From NCBI GenBank assembly GCA_009869945.1, contig WIXG01000279.1, forward strand, positions 1 to 64,000: a stretch of 64,000 nt of DNA, in the 5' to 3' direction. Shown here piece by piece: positions 1-13,420 of this stretch. Source of the stretch: Mesaphorura yosii. Its lineage: Eukaryota; Arthropoda; Collembola; Poduromorpha; Tullbergiidae. How positions within the stretch are numbered: position 1 is the first letter of the stretch; the number at the start of each line of letters is the position of its first letter. Made by a program: the position numbers and the translations under genes. The notes below the pieces were generated by a model that was not told the DNA's origin, did no database searches, and was given only the letters and a program-made list of their open reading frames with translations.

Positions 1-193
1 CTCTACTCGCTGTACTTTCGTCCAGTGAGTCATGTCAGTGGCTAAATATAGCTTTTTAATGAGAAAAGTGGACTTTATGGGGAGACAAAATTTATTTTTT
101 TGCGGAGAAATGCAGTACATTTTCTGTGGTGAGGATTAAAGTATATTCTCGGTGAGAAATATAATAAGTGATTCGAAATTGGTCCTGAGTTGA
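1..193. other. 3' flank of DGAT1
   Basis: AT-rich sequence downstream of the DGAT1 stop codon. It contains a minus-strand polyadenylation hexamer at 91-96. No other gene is seen. Confidence 0.6.
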
Positions 194-2399
194 TTAAATG
201 ACGGAAAAGGAATCCAGAAGCTGAGGTCCAAAATGTGTTATGATATAATCATGGTAATACATCATGATACATAATGGCTGACCGAGAATGAGGCTCGCCC
301 AGACGACGACGTTGCCCCACCTCGCGCGTTCGGCGCTTTTCCCCACGACTAGCTTGCAGAAGAAAGAAAGCGGCAGCTGGCCCATCATGCCAAGGAATGC
401 CCACGCCTGGTAAGTGCGAAGGAAAACGAAAATGTTTGATTATAGCTCCAGGAATTCAGGATTTCATCAGCAGGTACTGCAAATTAACTTACTTTGTATG
501 TTCTAAGAGGAACTGACACCAAATACTCATGAAAGAACGCTGATGTGAAGAATACAACGAAACCGGCCGTGAATTTTGAGCCAGTTGCCTTCAGAATAGG
601 AATGTACATGTGGCGGACGGCCCACCGATGAACGGGCGTGTTCCAAGTCCTCCAGAATGTGTCGATATCTGTACGAGACATAGAAGGCAATTAAGCAAGC
701 GTAATTGTAATCGAACACCCGACTCGGGCGCCGACACTTGTGGCTTTAGGACTTTTAACCTTTGGAATTCCACCAGTCTGAATAAAAGTCACGATCCGCG
801 AATTTCAGGATTTCGCCACTGATATTGAGGGCACAGTGAAAGATGAGGTAGAACCAGATCAGCCAAATCAAGTGATTTGGAATCGCGAGCTTCAGGAGCC
901 TCTCTTGCGTCCTCATCACATCCATATTCGAGAAAGGAATGAGAGAATTCTTGACTGACGGAATGATCCATTGCTGAACCAGCGCAATGCACAGGTGTGC
1001 TCCGAAAATAAGCTCGAGGATGCGGCGGAGAAGGAAACGCTTGCGAATTCGCTCCGAACGTGGAAAGTTCAACTCGTAGCAGAGCGTTGGGGCCAGCAGA
1101 AAGTAACACATGTCCTGGAGCGTGACGTTGTTGGGATATTCAACAATTTGCCTCGCCTTCGAGCTGACGTTGGACGCTGTGCGTCGGTGTCCGTTTGCAG
1201 TGTGTCCGTTCAGGGCGGGCGTGGCGCTCCCATTTGTAACGTCGCGGGCGTCGCCATTGGCCAGTGATGTCTGGGAGGAACGTCGACGGATTCTGTGTGA
1301 GCTGGAAGGTGCATTTGTTCGGCACCAACCATTCACCTGTGAATAAGGAAAAATACATAAACGTGTCTGTCACAATTGAGCCAACGCAGGTTTCATAAAT
1401 TTTCGCGGTTCACTTACCTGAGCGTAAGACCACAGCTTTAGGAACACGATACAGTAAGAAAAACAAACCGACGTGGCTCCAATCAGCGAAAACACATTTG
1501 TTCCCCACGCATTAAATACCCCGATTGGGGTGAGCAGTAGGACCACAAGATTCAGGACCTAAAACATACGAAAAAGCGAATTCAACGATTCAACTCATCG
1601 CGTTCTTCGCAATGAGACGAGTCATGAATTCACGATCTTGAAGAGCAGAATCTTACGTGTGCAAATCGCCCATTTGTCTCTGAAAGTTTTCCGTACGCGA
1701 GCCCCTTTTCAATGACAATGGCCAGGAGTAAGTGAATCACCACGTCTGTAAACGCAAATTAACAACGTGATTCATGAACCGAACTCGAATCAGGAAGCTG
1801 AGCTGAGCCATCATTTAACCTTTCACCTCGAAGAATAATTACGAATAACGCATTTCACTTACAAGCAAGTAAAAACGCTGACGGTGGCATAAAAGTCGGT
1901 GATTCACCAACGAGCAGCGTCCACCACTCGTACGGGTTGATGCGGATTCCGTACTTGATGACATTCTCGAGAAAGAGCCGCGAACCGCCAAGCAGCAGGA
2001 GAAGAAAGCCCCAGTTGACGAACCCACCAAAGTCGTTGAAGCCCGACGACCAGGAAAAGAGGGAGTCGCATGGCCGATGAATTCTGTAACGTGTCATTCC
2101 TGCATTTTTATTTGTTCGCCTTATCTGCACGCAGACTTTATTTATTTACTGTGTAGTAATAGTAAGAATGGGTAAAGGTCAGCCGCAACCGGCCAACGTG
2201 ATTCGTGGTTTCTTTGACTGTCAAAGTACACTATAGTATTTGCTTTTGCTTACGGTTTGTCTGGTCTTTTTCTCCGTATTCTTTGTTCTAGTTCGTGAGC
2301 TTCTTCGACTGAGGTTGTGGATTTGATCCGCCGGAGTCGCGTCTTCCCATTGCCATTTGTGATGTTGGCATTGGCGTTGGTGATGTTTGAGTCACCCAT
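194..2399 (-). CDS. DGAT1: Diacylglycerol O-acyltransferase 1 (MBOAT family), complete, 7 exons
   Basis: This enzyme makes triacylglycerol from diacylglycerol and acyl-CoA in the ER membrane. Coding exons on the minus strand are 2399-2254, 2083-1863, 1745-1657, 1558-1418, 1336-760, 668-493 and 406-194. All junctions are GT-AG, all phases agree, and they give 520 aa, close to the usual DGAT1 length. Visible hallmarks are a hydrophilic N-terminus starting MGDSN, the [12 protein letters not shown] block, FYSDWWNS near residue 383, and the MBOAT active-site His in [11 protein letters not shown] at about residue 438. Several hydrophobic membrane spans surround them. The start is the ATG of exon 1, whose split codon joins exon 2 in phase. 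An AATAAA on the minus strand at 91-96 lies about 100 bp past the stop. I see nothing broken. Confidence 0.96.
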
Positions 2400-5300
2400 T
2401 TGCTACGCTACGCTATAAAACTACGATGGTCCTCCAAAGTCTGACTTGTCGGGTTTCTTGTCTGCAGGTGGTGTCGGTGACGGTAGTTCAAAAGATTTTA
2501 TGACTTTGGCCTCTCCTCCTCGTCTCGTCGGTCTAATCAGTCTCGGTTCCTTTCTACCTCTCCAGTCTGCTGTGTACAGCTGATGTCCGTTTTAAACCGA
2601 GCGCTGTCTGCCTGTCTTGTGTTGGAACTTTTAATCAGGCGTCGTCGCTTCACCTTCGTATTATTGGAATGGCTTGCTTGTTAAGACAATGTCTCTTGCG
2701 ATGCGATTGTTAAAATTCGCGAATGCGAATCATCACTGTCAATGTCGAAAATAGCACGTACGCACTTCGCACCGAGGAAAACACTGCAAATGCCGCACAA
2801 CAGCAAGTTTGTTCACAATTCACAGTCTACCGAGCAGGTATGTAAACAGTAAACAGAAACACTCAAAAACTACGAACTGCGATGTGCGAAATTGATCGCA
2901 TGTAATACGAAGCTGTTCGCCCAGTTTGGATGGCAGGCACTGGCAAGCTAACTATTAATTTGGTTACGAATTATGCTGGAGTTACGTAACAATCTTGTGC
3001 CTTGCCTGTGCGTGTTCCAAGTAATAAGAAAGTTGTTCCGTTCACGAATCAAAGCACTCGGCAAGCAATGACTTTTAAAATCCTTTGCATTTGCCTTTGC
3101 GGATGACTACACGAAGGCAAAGAGATTGGGTGACTTGATGTTGATGACTAACGCACGGCACAGGGCTTGAGGGTGAATGTTGATACTGAATAATAAAGTG
3201 ATTGAGAACAAAACAACCAAATCCCAAGTCCGTGAGTCCAAGCACAACAGCGGTCTGCCTTTTTTCAAGGCAAAACTCAACAAGCAAAAACTACGGCTAC
3301 AACTTTTAACGATGGCATTGAATTGGGACGGACGAGCACCAGAGACCTAAAAAAGGACCTTTAACCAGTAATTGACTTTTGTACTACTGCTTGAATATGA
3401 ATATGATCGTTGTGTTAGCTTAACTGGCACGAGCAGAAGGAAAACAGGGCAGAATATTTAATCATATCGCACGGAGTTAAATACTCCGTGTATAAATGGA
3501 CTCATTTACGGCCATATTAAAAAGGCTTTGGGTTGGCTCATTGACTTTGATTACAATACCACGCAGTATACATTACAAGTCAAAGGATTAGGTTGTACTC
3601 AATCCAACCGTGGACTCGTGGATCCAATTCCAATACGTAGCGTAATTTATGCATGCCGCATACCATGCCTTGCCGGTTGACAGATATCACAGTCCGTTGA
3701 TAAGCTCCGGAGTACGGAGAACGCTGCAGCTGAAACGGTTATCAGGATTCAGAATTGTGAAATTTGTTCGAGTGCCGAGTCCGTTCGGTTCAGTTCAGCC
3801 TCTCTGACCTTTGTAAGACGACGTAAATCGTAAGCTTAATGACAATCGTAAATTGACCGGCGAGACGACAGGTCAATCATGAGAAATGAGAAATTAGCTG
3901 CGATGATGCATCGAATTCGCTATTCGCATCTTTCGTGTCTTGGGCTCGCATTTCGCAAGAAGGCACAACCGCGTATTGCACGAGACAGCGTGCAAAGTGT
4001 AAATGAAGTATGAAGTCTTATGTTATGAGGTTATGACACTTGCAGTGAGGGAGATCGAGATTACATCAGCAAGCCAGTACTTTGGTTCAAATTCTCTGGT
4101 ATGAAGAACACGCATGAAACTTGCCTTTGCTCTCAAAATCTTTTCGTATGAAGTGTCGGTAAGACAATCACTCGCTTCGGGATGGCTGCCTTGACCTTCG
4201 TGGCTTGAGATCAGGTTCAAAGGCCCAAGCTAACGTCTCAAATTCGAGTTCGAGAGGGGAGAGTTTAAGAATTTTTCCTAGTCACAAATGCAAGCGTGGG
4301 ACGGGACGGGAATCGGTCGAATTTCAGTTCCAAAGCAGACACGGGCAGAATAATTTATACGTTCAGCATTCCACCACTAGCTTTGTGCTGAATTAAGCCC
4401 AACATTTTGCGTACCATGCATGATTGGAAAAATTTTTGTACTGTGCGCATCTTTCGCGGACATGAATTTATACAGGCTCGACTCTTACTACGTATTCATT
4501 CTCATACTTGTCAACTTATTGATTGAATACGCAATATGATACGGCAGCTTAGCTGGAGCGAGCGTGGCGTACGCATAGCTAAGCAATGCGATTTCTATTC
4601 CCATTTCCATTCCAGAGAGACTTGCAAACGCCAACACAGCATGGAACAGACACAAAACCAAGAGAGCTTATTTAGTAATATTGCGTACACGACGCAATTA
4701 CGTATACGCAACGCAACGCATCGCAGAGCTGTCCTACCGTTGCCAGTGGCCGCTTGCCATTTAAGAATGCAATTTGCTATTTGTACATGTGAATATTGCA
4801 ATGCGCTTTGTTTTGTGTTGCTATTATATTGCACAAATTACTAAGAGAAAAGGAAAAGTGAGGTGAATACCATGCGAGAGTCCGTGGCACGTAATATTTC
4901 GTACAGCATGAGCCGAGTCGCAGATTCTTTTTAGCCCCGTAGCCCGGTCGCTTCGCTAAAACAACCCAAACCAATTTCCTGAGCTGCGGCTGGCTGTGAC
5001 TTTGATGTGACTCATTCGTCACTCGTACCGGTATCCAATTACCATTAGTCATTCCCTTGTCTGTGTCCATGTCACGAATAAACAAAGCCACGCCATGCAT
5101 AATACGCCAAAGACGCTGGCCAAACCATTACCCATTCTTTGCTAATTTGAGGCCCGCATTGCCCAACTCCAGACGGGCAGTGCTGCTTGGCTGGCGTGTG
5201 ATTATGCGTGTCTACGTCAACAATGGGTCATTAAAATCCGGACGCACTTTACATTTACATTATTACTGAAGAGCACTGGTAAGAAACGACACGTGAAGCT

Positions 5301-6382
5301 TGGAAGCTATGCTCGCTGGTACAGCCGTAGTGAAGTTACTGCTTAGAAACAGAAACAGAAAAAAAAACGAGGACCTCTTCTCTCACCGCACCGCTGAATG
5401 CTGAAATAATGAATAGCGAATATAACCAATACAAAACTGTGCGTACGCTAAACACTACCAACACCAACACCAGACAGCCACGGCCACGAGAGAGAGCAAA
5501 GCAGAGCAGTTAGCTAAGAAACAAGCAGTAACCACGTAACCAGTAACCAGCCAAGCCAGTACTTTGGGAGAGAAGCCGTAGCCAAAAATCCAACGTACTT
5601 TTTCATGACGGGCTCATATGGCCCAAGCGTGTAAAATACGATAGCAAGTTATCCATCAAGTACCAAGACCGCTGCTGCTGCTGCCAAGCACTAAACAGGC
5701 AGAAGAAGTACATAATGCACTTTAAATCTGCAATAATCACTCGTATTCCATACTGGTGCATGTATAATGGGTATAGCACTGGCAATAGCATTAGCTCACG
5801 TAAACAGTGCTTAGCAGTACGTTACCTCCTTCGTTAAGAATCAATTATTTTTATTTGCAAACTAATTACGATTGCATTGCGACTGCACTGCACAATTTCT
5901 GCCAGCCAGCTCAGCATTGTTGCATTCACTTTTACTCCAGCGTCAAAACTACAAAACTAGACGCAAGTGCAAGTTATTTATCCAGATTCTGGAATTGGTT
6001 ATTGGTATCGGCAGCAAGACAGACTGAACTAACTTTGACGGACTAGAATAAATTGCACAAAGGTCAGTTTGAACTCTGCCAGCAAATGTCACGCCAGCAA
6101 GATGTAAATACAAACAGTGTAATCCCAGTTCAAGTTGGGAGTTACTTTTGTTATTGTTTAGTTACTTGGAATTATTTAATTACCTCTTTTACCAAGAATT
6201 CCGTGCATCGACCGACGGCTGGGTGGTAGTTGCTGGCCTGTTGGGTTGGTGGGCATGGTGTAGTTAGTAGCTAGGTAAATGTGTTCAGTTTTCTTCATTC
6301 AGCCACGTAGTGCCGAAGAAACTCCGTTACAATATTGTCCATTATCCTAGAAAGCATTTTTAGTTACTTTCGGCAGTCGGCC
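2400..6382. other. Divergent intergenic region, no gene seen
   Basis: About 4 kb lies between the DGAT1 start (minus) and the next start (plus). It should hold both promoters. I see no TATA box with a matching initiator that I would defend. Short frames here lack family features and splice support. The sequence is rich in simple AT words. Confidence 0.5.
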
Positions 6383-8914
6383 ATGGTGAGAGTTCGACCA
6401 ACAACTAGTTCTCCACCTGGAACCCGGTAAGTTATTTTTCCATACCTGCACATTTGTCACAGTCGCAGGGTCAAGTTGGGTGTGTCAAATGCACTACTTT
6501 ATTTGAAATCTTTTAGATCAAGACGACTCAACGGAACCCGACAACAAGCCAAACCAAGACTGAGCAACGGGTTTAGTTCGTCGTCTTCATCGGCGGCAGG
6601 CACGACAAACCACAAGAAGAAGAAGTCTAAAGCTGATCAAATTAGAACCAGATCAAAAGCGACCAAGAATGCAGAGATATCGCCGAATTCTGCTCGGCGG
6701 AAACGACGGGAGTTGCAGCTCCGTAATAACTCAATCATTATTAACAACCACAGCACAAACCATGCGAATTCTTCCGCGTACTCTGCGACTGGAGCCGAAC
6801 TGAAGAGATTGCACATCGCCATGCGAGACAAAATCAATCATTCGTCGCCAATTAGAACGAGCACTCCAAATCACAATAGAACCAAAGCATTTGCTCCGTC
6901 ATCCGCGAGATACGGCAATATTAGTGCAATCAGTGAGAGGAACGGATTGAGGAAGAGTAACAAGAACAATATTTCACCATCGAGTAAGAACGAAAACAAG
7001 CTGAACTATCGACACCAAGTTCTGAAGAGTTACAAGAAGAAACGAGACAATTTATCAAGACTGTCAAGGCAGAAAAGGCGTCAGACCAAAAGCTCGGAAG
7101 AATCCGATGACGATGGCACTGATTCAGAGAATCGAGATCGAAAGAGGCGATCAGCTCTTTGGGTCCTTAATTGTGAAGCAGAAGAGTTTCTTTTCGGAGA
7201 AACAGCCGCAGAAAAACACGAAGTTGTACTTCCACCAAAGTCGATGGAGCCACCAACTAAAAGGTTTGCCTTATATTTTCTTAAGCTAAACTGTAATTAA
7301 GAGTTGTGTAATTTGAAATGCGAACTATATTTTTATAGGCGTAGAATGCGTGCAACCGAGCTTGGAGAATTACTGAAAGAAACTCCTCTTTTGGAATCAA
7401 AATTGAGAAAGTCGACTTCGTCCGGAAGCGACTCGTCCCCAACATCCAATTCCACAGGCGATAAAGCTGTGAAGACCCAATCTCGGAAAAAGACTACGGT
7501 GAAGAGGAAAATATTTGAAGATGAAACCTCTGATTCGTTGTCGCATCCTGACAACGAGTATGCTTCGGAGCTTATAATTCCAACAAGCCCGTACCAAACG
7601 ACCATGTCGTTTGTGTCAGGTTCCTCGTGCATTGGATCTCCTCGAGTTCAGCAAGACTATCTGTCACAAGCCGTCCGATTGCAAAACATTCTTGAGAATT
7701 TGCAGTTTAGATTTTCATTTGAGGTAAGCTGTTCTTTTCGATTTCGATTCTGTCAACATTGTCGATTGGTCGATTCTGGATGCCTGACCGGAATGTGAAT
7801 TTAATTTCAGAATGTGCCAACAAATGAAGTTTGGTACCACACATTTTCCCGTCAAGAATCGCCTACCAAAGCATTCCAACAGCAGGAGAGCCCAATCATT
7901 CTTCCGTACGAAAGAAGTTCATTAAGTAAGCGTGCACTTGGCAGACTGTCCAGGCTGCCGAGGAAATCACCACGATGCCATGCCTCAACTCTTGCGATTC
8001 TGTCTTCGCTGAAACCAGGACGCAGTAGCCGGCTGAATTCAGTTCTTTCAATGCCGTTGTCTGTGAATTGTTCCTACGACACACCGATTTCCACGAGATC
8101 TCCTCTCCATCCGCAGAGACTGGCTGGGCCATCGTCTTTGTCACCCAGACAGTGTTCATCGTCTTCGATTCTTCAGCAACCTCAATCTCCTACGCAGTCA
8201 AGGCGTCGTCGAAACGTGTCCATTCAATCACCGCTGCCGGTGCTTAACAACAGCATGAACTCTTGTGAGCTCAAGGCCACCGAATATTTCACTGATGCTT
8301 TAGCTTTTTTGGACGACCCGTACGTTGTTCAGCTGTTGGCGGAAGAGCGAAGCCCTCATTCGCCCGTCAAACTCAAATCGATCAAGAAGGCTGCTGCACC
8401 GACCACTCGATCCTCTCAGAAGTTGGCAAAGTTGGACAAGAACTCAAACAAAAGAGACTTGCGAGACAGAGACGCTTCTCCCAGCGGCAAACAAGTTGTT
8501 CCTGTTCCGAAGACATCGCCAAAAGCTACACAGAACGGTTCTCACGCACACAATTCAAGGGTTAACAATTGTGTTAGTTTCGAGCAGCAAGATGCGCTTT
8601 TGGGAAAGTCACGATCTCCACCTTCGTCTCCGAAACATTCGTCTTCACGGGGTTCATCTAGACCGTCGTCACCGAAGCATCCTTCTTCACGAGGTTCGTC
8701 AGGTCCGTCTTCTCCGCAATCACGGCCAACTTCGCCATCGTTCAGCACACGTAAATCAACGCGGAATTCGCCCATAATATTAGTGTCCGACATTTATAAG
8801 CATTGTCACGTCAAGTCAAGTCCGGCAAAGCATGGTGCATTCAATTGTTTTGGAGAGGAGGTGCTTTTTCAATCTGTGGATTGGTTACCGCCGCTTCCGT
8901 CACTAGACTCGTGA
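6383..8914 (+). CDS. Basic Ser/Pro-rich, probably nuclear protein, 4 exons, function unknown
   Basis: I do not recognise the family. Exons 6383-6426, 6517-7263, 7339-7723 and 7811-8914 join in phase through GT-AG introns to give 759 aa starting MVRVRPTTSS. The first 250 residues are rich in Lys/Arg with many nuclear-localisation-like clusters (HKKKKSK, ARRKRRE, KKKRD, RQKRRQ), followed by an acidic patch EESDDDGTDSE. The last third is Ser/Pro rich. It has two near-perfect 14-residue repeats (about residues 664-691, DNA 8624-8707) containing SSPKH and SSRGSS, each offering Ser-Pro kinase sites. The C-terminus ends WLPPLPSLDS. No catalytic domain is visible. A chromatin or cell-cycle scaffold is a reasonable guess only. 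A polyadenylation hexamer lies at 9245-9250. Confidence 0.85.
8624..8707 (+). repeat. 42-bp coding tandem repeat (Ser-Pro-Lys-His units)
   Basis: Two adjacent 42-bp units, 8624-8665 and 8666-8707, each encode a Ser-rich 14-mer with SSPKH and SSRGSS. A partial third unit follows. Differences are mostly synonymous, so the repeat appears to be kept at the protein level. Confidence 0.75.
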
Positions 8915-10275
8915 ATTCATTCAAAGGAACTGGCATTGGCAAATTGTAAATTGGCAGTTGGCATTGGGCACGTCCAGAAGATTTGAAACCAGACCAAAGA
9001 AAGAAATGTTTATAATGTACAAAGTGCAATGTGCGTGCAGTGCAGTGCTGGAAATCGATCAAAGCTAAAGCAAAAAAACTGATGATGTGACTTTACAAGA
9101 CAAGACAAATGAACCGAAGCCGAAAGTGCATGGTAATGTGTGGCGTGTAGTCAGTCATATGTTATTTGATATATGAAGATGGGGTAGCCTAGCCACGTAC
9201 GGCTTGAAGTAAAGCGAGTGATGGGAAATGAGAAGCAACAGATCAATAAAATACGATTTCTTATTTTGTATGGGAAAATTAGAAGAGGGAAGGAAAGGGC
9301 AAGGGAAAGTTTGTGCCAGCAGCAGCAGCAGCGGGAAGGCATTCGGATTGCGGTTTTATATTGTTAATATTTTGTTAATCATAATTGTAGCTTGAACATT
9401 AGAACATGGAACTTGGCTTGTTTTGTAATTTCATATTTGTAAAATTGAACCCAATTTGTAAGTTGTAAGTTTATTGCTTGTGGCCTGGGCAGGCAGTTAG
9501 AAGGGCTAGAATTCTGTAAATTTGTTTTCGTGCGAAGCGTTGCGTATGTCAGTCGTGATCGTGAATCGAAGCGACTGTTTCTGGTGAGGAAAGATAAGGC
9601 AAAGGCAAGGGTACAGGATGAACAGAGTGTGATGTTACGTGAAAGGAATCTAATCTAGATGTATCGTATTTGTGACTGTTAATTGGCAGGGAGGACAAGG
9701 CTCTTAAATGGCTGAGTATGTTGAGGAATACTAAATTCGTATTTTTCTGGAAAGAAGATTGAAGATTTTCTATTATCAAAGAAATCACATTTGCTGCTCC
9801 GCTTTATTTTAATCATTTGACGTTGCTTTACGATTTTCAGCAGGAATTCCAGAACCAGGTTGACTTAATCTTAGCATTCGAATATCACTGCCATTGTTAG
9901 AAACGGGATAGACAGAGAAAATACAACGCAGTACAGGACAGAAATACGACCAGGTTTATTTTATTTTATTGCAATCACGAAACAGAAGAAACGTTTGTCA
10001 ACTAAACTTTTTGTAGAATAATTTTCTTTTATCTTTACGCCTGTCACGGTTGTCTTACATTTACGATTTACACTTACACGCTGAAATTGAAGTTGGAAAT
10101 AAAATGACCAGATGGACGAAATGAAATCGGAGGATTGTCATTGTCTTCATTCATTCGTTCTCGCTTCTCACGTATTCTGCCACTGCATTCTGCATTTCTG
10201 CATCACATTGGAATATATTTGCATCGCGATTTAAGATTTTCTTCCAGGCCCATTTGCAAAGTACGAATTAGTCAA
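8915..10275. other. Convergent intergenic region with 3' UTRs
   Basis: Lies between two convergent genes. It holds a plus-strand AATAAA at 9245-9250, a (CAG)n run near 9317-9332, and overlapping minus-strand AATAAA hexamers at about 9956-9968 that suit the syntaxin gene. No gene is seen. Confidence 0.55.
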
Positions 10276-11466
10276 TTAGTGAAAGTAAGTGCTGAGGCAG
10301 ACGATGAAGAGTAGCACGATCACGGCGGCTGTGAGTCCCAGGCAGATTTTCTTTCTTTGGCCGTGCGCCTGCAAATCACACACGAGTATTTAAAAGTAAA
10401 GTCAAATATTTGCACATTGATAAAATGTGAGTGAAAAGTGGGTCGTGGGCTGAATGAATGAGGAGATGAGAACAGAGACCCATTTAATTCTCACCTGATA
10501 AGACGCAGCTCTTCCCAATTCAAACACGCCATCGTGCACTGAAATCCCAGAGTGTTCAATGTGCGCTTCAATGGAATCGACCGTGTCACCCTGCTCGTGG
10601 ACCATTGTTGCCAGTTCTTTGAAGATTTGGTTCACGTCCACCACGTCAGCCTAAATGAATACGTAACACTTGCCATTATTCTCATCGTCTAGTACAAAGT
10701 CAACTTGTAATGTCCACGCTTTGTTAAAACGAAAGCCAATTTTGTAAACGGGATATTGCTTGCCTCGAGTTGTCTGATTGCTTGTTCCCGTTCTCTCAGT
10801 TCCTCATTCACCATAAAGTCCCGATTTATCCACTCTTGAGCCTGAAAATCCTTCGGAAGGCGAGCCAGCTCGTCGGGATCCTGCTCATGGCTCTGCTTGT
10901 AAGACGCAATCTTTTGCCGTTCCCGTTGGGTGACCGACCTTCATCGTGAACCAAATTTCGATTATAATCCGGTACAACAGGTACTTAACCTGTTGACGCT
11001 ACGACGCTTCTTACCTTTGCACTTGCTTAAATGAATTCAGCACTGTCGCGAAGTCTGACGTCAATTTCTCCCGCATCATTCGCTCCGATTTGTCCAGCCT
11101 TGTGAGTGACTTCAAGTCCTCCTTCGTGTCTTGCGCCAGTTGGCCAGTGTAATGGGAAATCGATTGTCTGGAATCAAGTATCAATTATCACTACTGGAAC
11201 CCAATTAATCTTTGTTTATCGTTTGTATCTTACATGTGATTTCTAACTTCTTCATCGTCGGACGAGCTGTTCATGAGCCTCTGCAGCGAAAGTACTGCGG
11301 AAGACCACGAAAACAAGAAATTAGCAACTGTGAGTCTCGAGCAGCGTAGCTAATTGCTTGAAAACTTACCATTTTGTGAAATTTTCTGGATACTGCTCGC
11401 AATTGACTGTATTTTACGGTTGAAGTCATTATTTCTCTGATTTTGGTAATACGAACTGTTCTCCAT
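10276..11466 (-). CDS. Syntaxin-7/12-like Qa-SNARE, complete, 6 exons
   Basis: An endosomal t-SNARE that drives late endosome and lysosome fusion. Exons 11466-11370, 11294-11234, 11167-11015, 10938-10764, 10650-10495 and 10368-10276 join in phase to 244 aa. The N-terminal half is helical (Habc-like, with QRLMNSS and QLAQDT). The SNARE heptads begin at IRQLEADVVDVNQIF, and the zero-layer Gln sits in MVHEQGD at about residue 182. A C-terminal tail anchor follows a basic KK (about residues 222-240) and only a few residues come after it. The sequence IRQLEAD...IFK.L..M.HEQGD..DSIEA matches vertebrate STX7/STX12 closely. Intron 4 starts with GC rather than GT (GAG|GCAAGC) and is needed for the frame. 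Whether it is the STX7 or STX12 orthologue cannot be settled by eye. Confidence 0.95.
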
Positions 11467-13420
11467 TATGCGACTCGACTCGACAGATTCAGCAACGAAA
11501 AACACTTTATTCACCGAATTTATAAACTTGAATGATTAAAATCGTAGAATGGGTGGCTGTAGTTCCAGAAAATTAGAACAGGTGCCTGCAACAAATTTTT
11601 AAGACAGATGGACTTTGGAATGATTTCTATATTCTGTTTCTGTCGTTGATGGGTCGTAGTCGTAAAAATAGAAAATTAATTCTTGTCGTATGTTGTAATT
11701 TCGGCTCCAAGTTCCAGGGTCCAGCAAAACAGTTTCAGACTGTCCAGTAAAAGTAAAATGCTGGCGCATACGTACACATACGTACTGTGCAAATTGTTAC
11801 CTTGTATTATTATCGCACATTCGGGGACTTTCCTAACAAGCAACGTAGTACAGAGTAAATGTAGAGTCTTTCTTTAGAAAGCAGTAAGGTAAAGTAGAAA
11901 GTATTGGCTTGGCTTGGCTTTCGAGTTCAACTCGGCTGCGCTACGGCGACTACAATCCAACAAGACGAGACAACATCTCACATTACGTTGCCTGGCTGTA
12001 GAGTACGTAGTATGTCGTTTATGGGCAATTTTCAATTCAATTCGCCATTCACAGCTACGACCACGGCATGGCTGGATCGATAATTGTACGAGATCAGGCC
12101 GTCGCCGGGCCAGGCCATGACAAGCCATAAAAGAGAAAGTAAGCCCTTCTTTGCTTTGACTTCGAACGAAGCACTGTGCTGCGCTGTGTATAAAAATGGA
12201 CTTGTCTATGCCCAATACATTCTTGTTCTCTTGTTTGTGGTTCTTGGAAGCCCCGTGTCAGTGAATTAATGAAATCTGCCCTGCTCTTTACACAGGCTGG
12301 CTTCTCTGACGTCCAAAGGGCTTCTGGGCCGACCCGCGCGTCGTTTTCTATTGCTGTGGATTTTGGAATGAATGATGCCCGCCCGCCTGCATTAAAGTAA
12401 ACAGAAACAAAAGACTGTGAAACAGTCTACGTCATACTGCGTACTGCATATTTTCTGGAAATTTTATTATTGTTCGTTCAGTAGTTGTAGTTGTAGCTTT
12501 AGTTGACAAGTTTTAGAAATTCAGGTTTCAAGAATCAACAAAATGGAGCATAAATCTTACATTCGTCAACGGAGCAGAACAGGAATTCGAAATCATAATC
12601 ATATAAATACAGACGACGCCGAGACTAAATTATTTAATGCTTTCTTCGTGTCGGCGCGTCGCGTGTGCTCATCTCGCAGTTCGAATTCGCAAATCGCATC
12701 GCAATCTTTGGCTTTGGCACTAGCTCTTGTTTAGCTTGCGTGGCCCACGCTTAAATTAATTTAAAACTATGTTCACAGGTAATTGTAATCAATCGTCTCT
12801 TAAAACAGTTACATTGAGTAATTAGGAAACGCTCTCACTTGAACTCTTACACGTAGTTTTCAGTATTTTATAGCCTTTGTAAGTCTTTCGTCATCTGTCT
12901 ACTTGACCATTCTCGTAACTCGAAATCTAGTACATAATTCTTTAATTGATAAACGTAGTTAAGTATTTTAGCTCATAGCTTGACAGCAGCAGCATTTTAG
13001 CGTTCAGCTCTTCAACAACGTAACGTAAATGATTAACTTTGAAGAAGTTCAGCCGTCTGCTCAAAGAATTCTATTGCTAACCAAATATTTAAGACAATGT
13101 TCTAGAATTCTGACAGGGCAAAAGTCGTCGTATCAAATTTTCACTGCCAACGAGCAAGAAATCGAAGTTGAAGTCTCATTGAGTCAAATTCGTGATTATT
13201 CTCATCTAATCATAATTTACCTTGTCTGTCGGTTTGTTCGCGTAAATTTGAATTTGAATCTAGAGCCTGATTATTATTACAAACGTGTAATAATAAAATT
13301 CTTCACACGATTTCCAACTAAACTACGGCCATTGCATTACAGTAACAGTTAATATCAGCAGTGCAGTTGTATAATCGACATTAACAAATCACATTTAGTC
13401 ATTTATAATCATGAGCTAAA
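11467..13420. other. Intergenic region, no gene seen
   Basis: About 2 kb between the syntaxin start and the end of the giant gene, both on the minus strand. It should hold the syntaxin promoter and the giant gene's 3' UTR. TTGGC pentamer repeats occur at 11905-11921. Open frames here are short and unconvincing. Confidence 0.5.
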
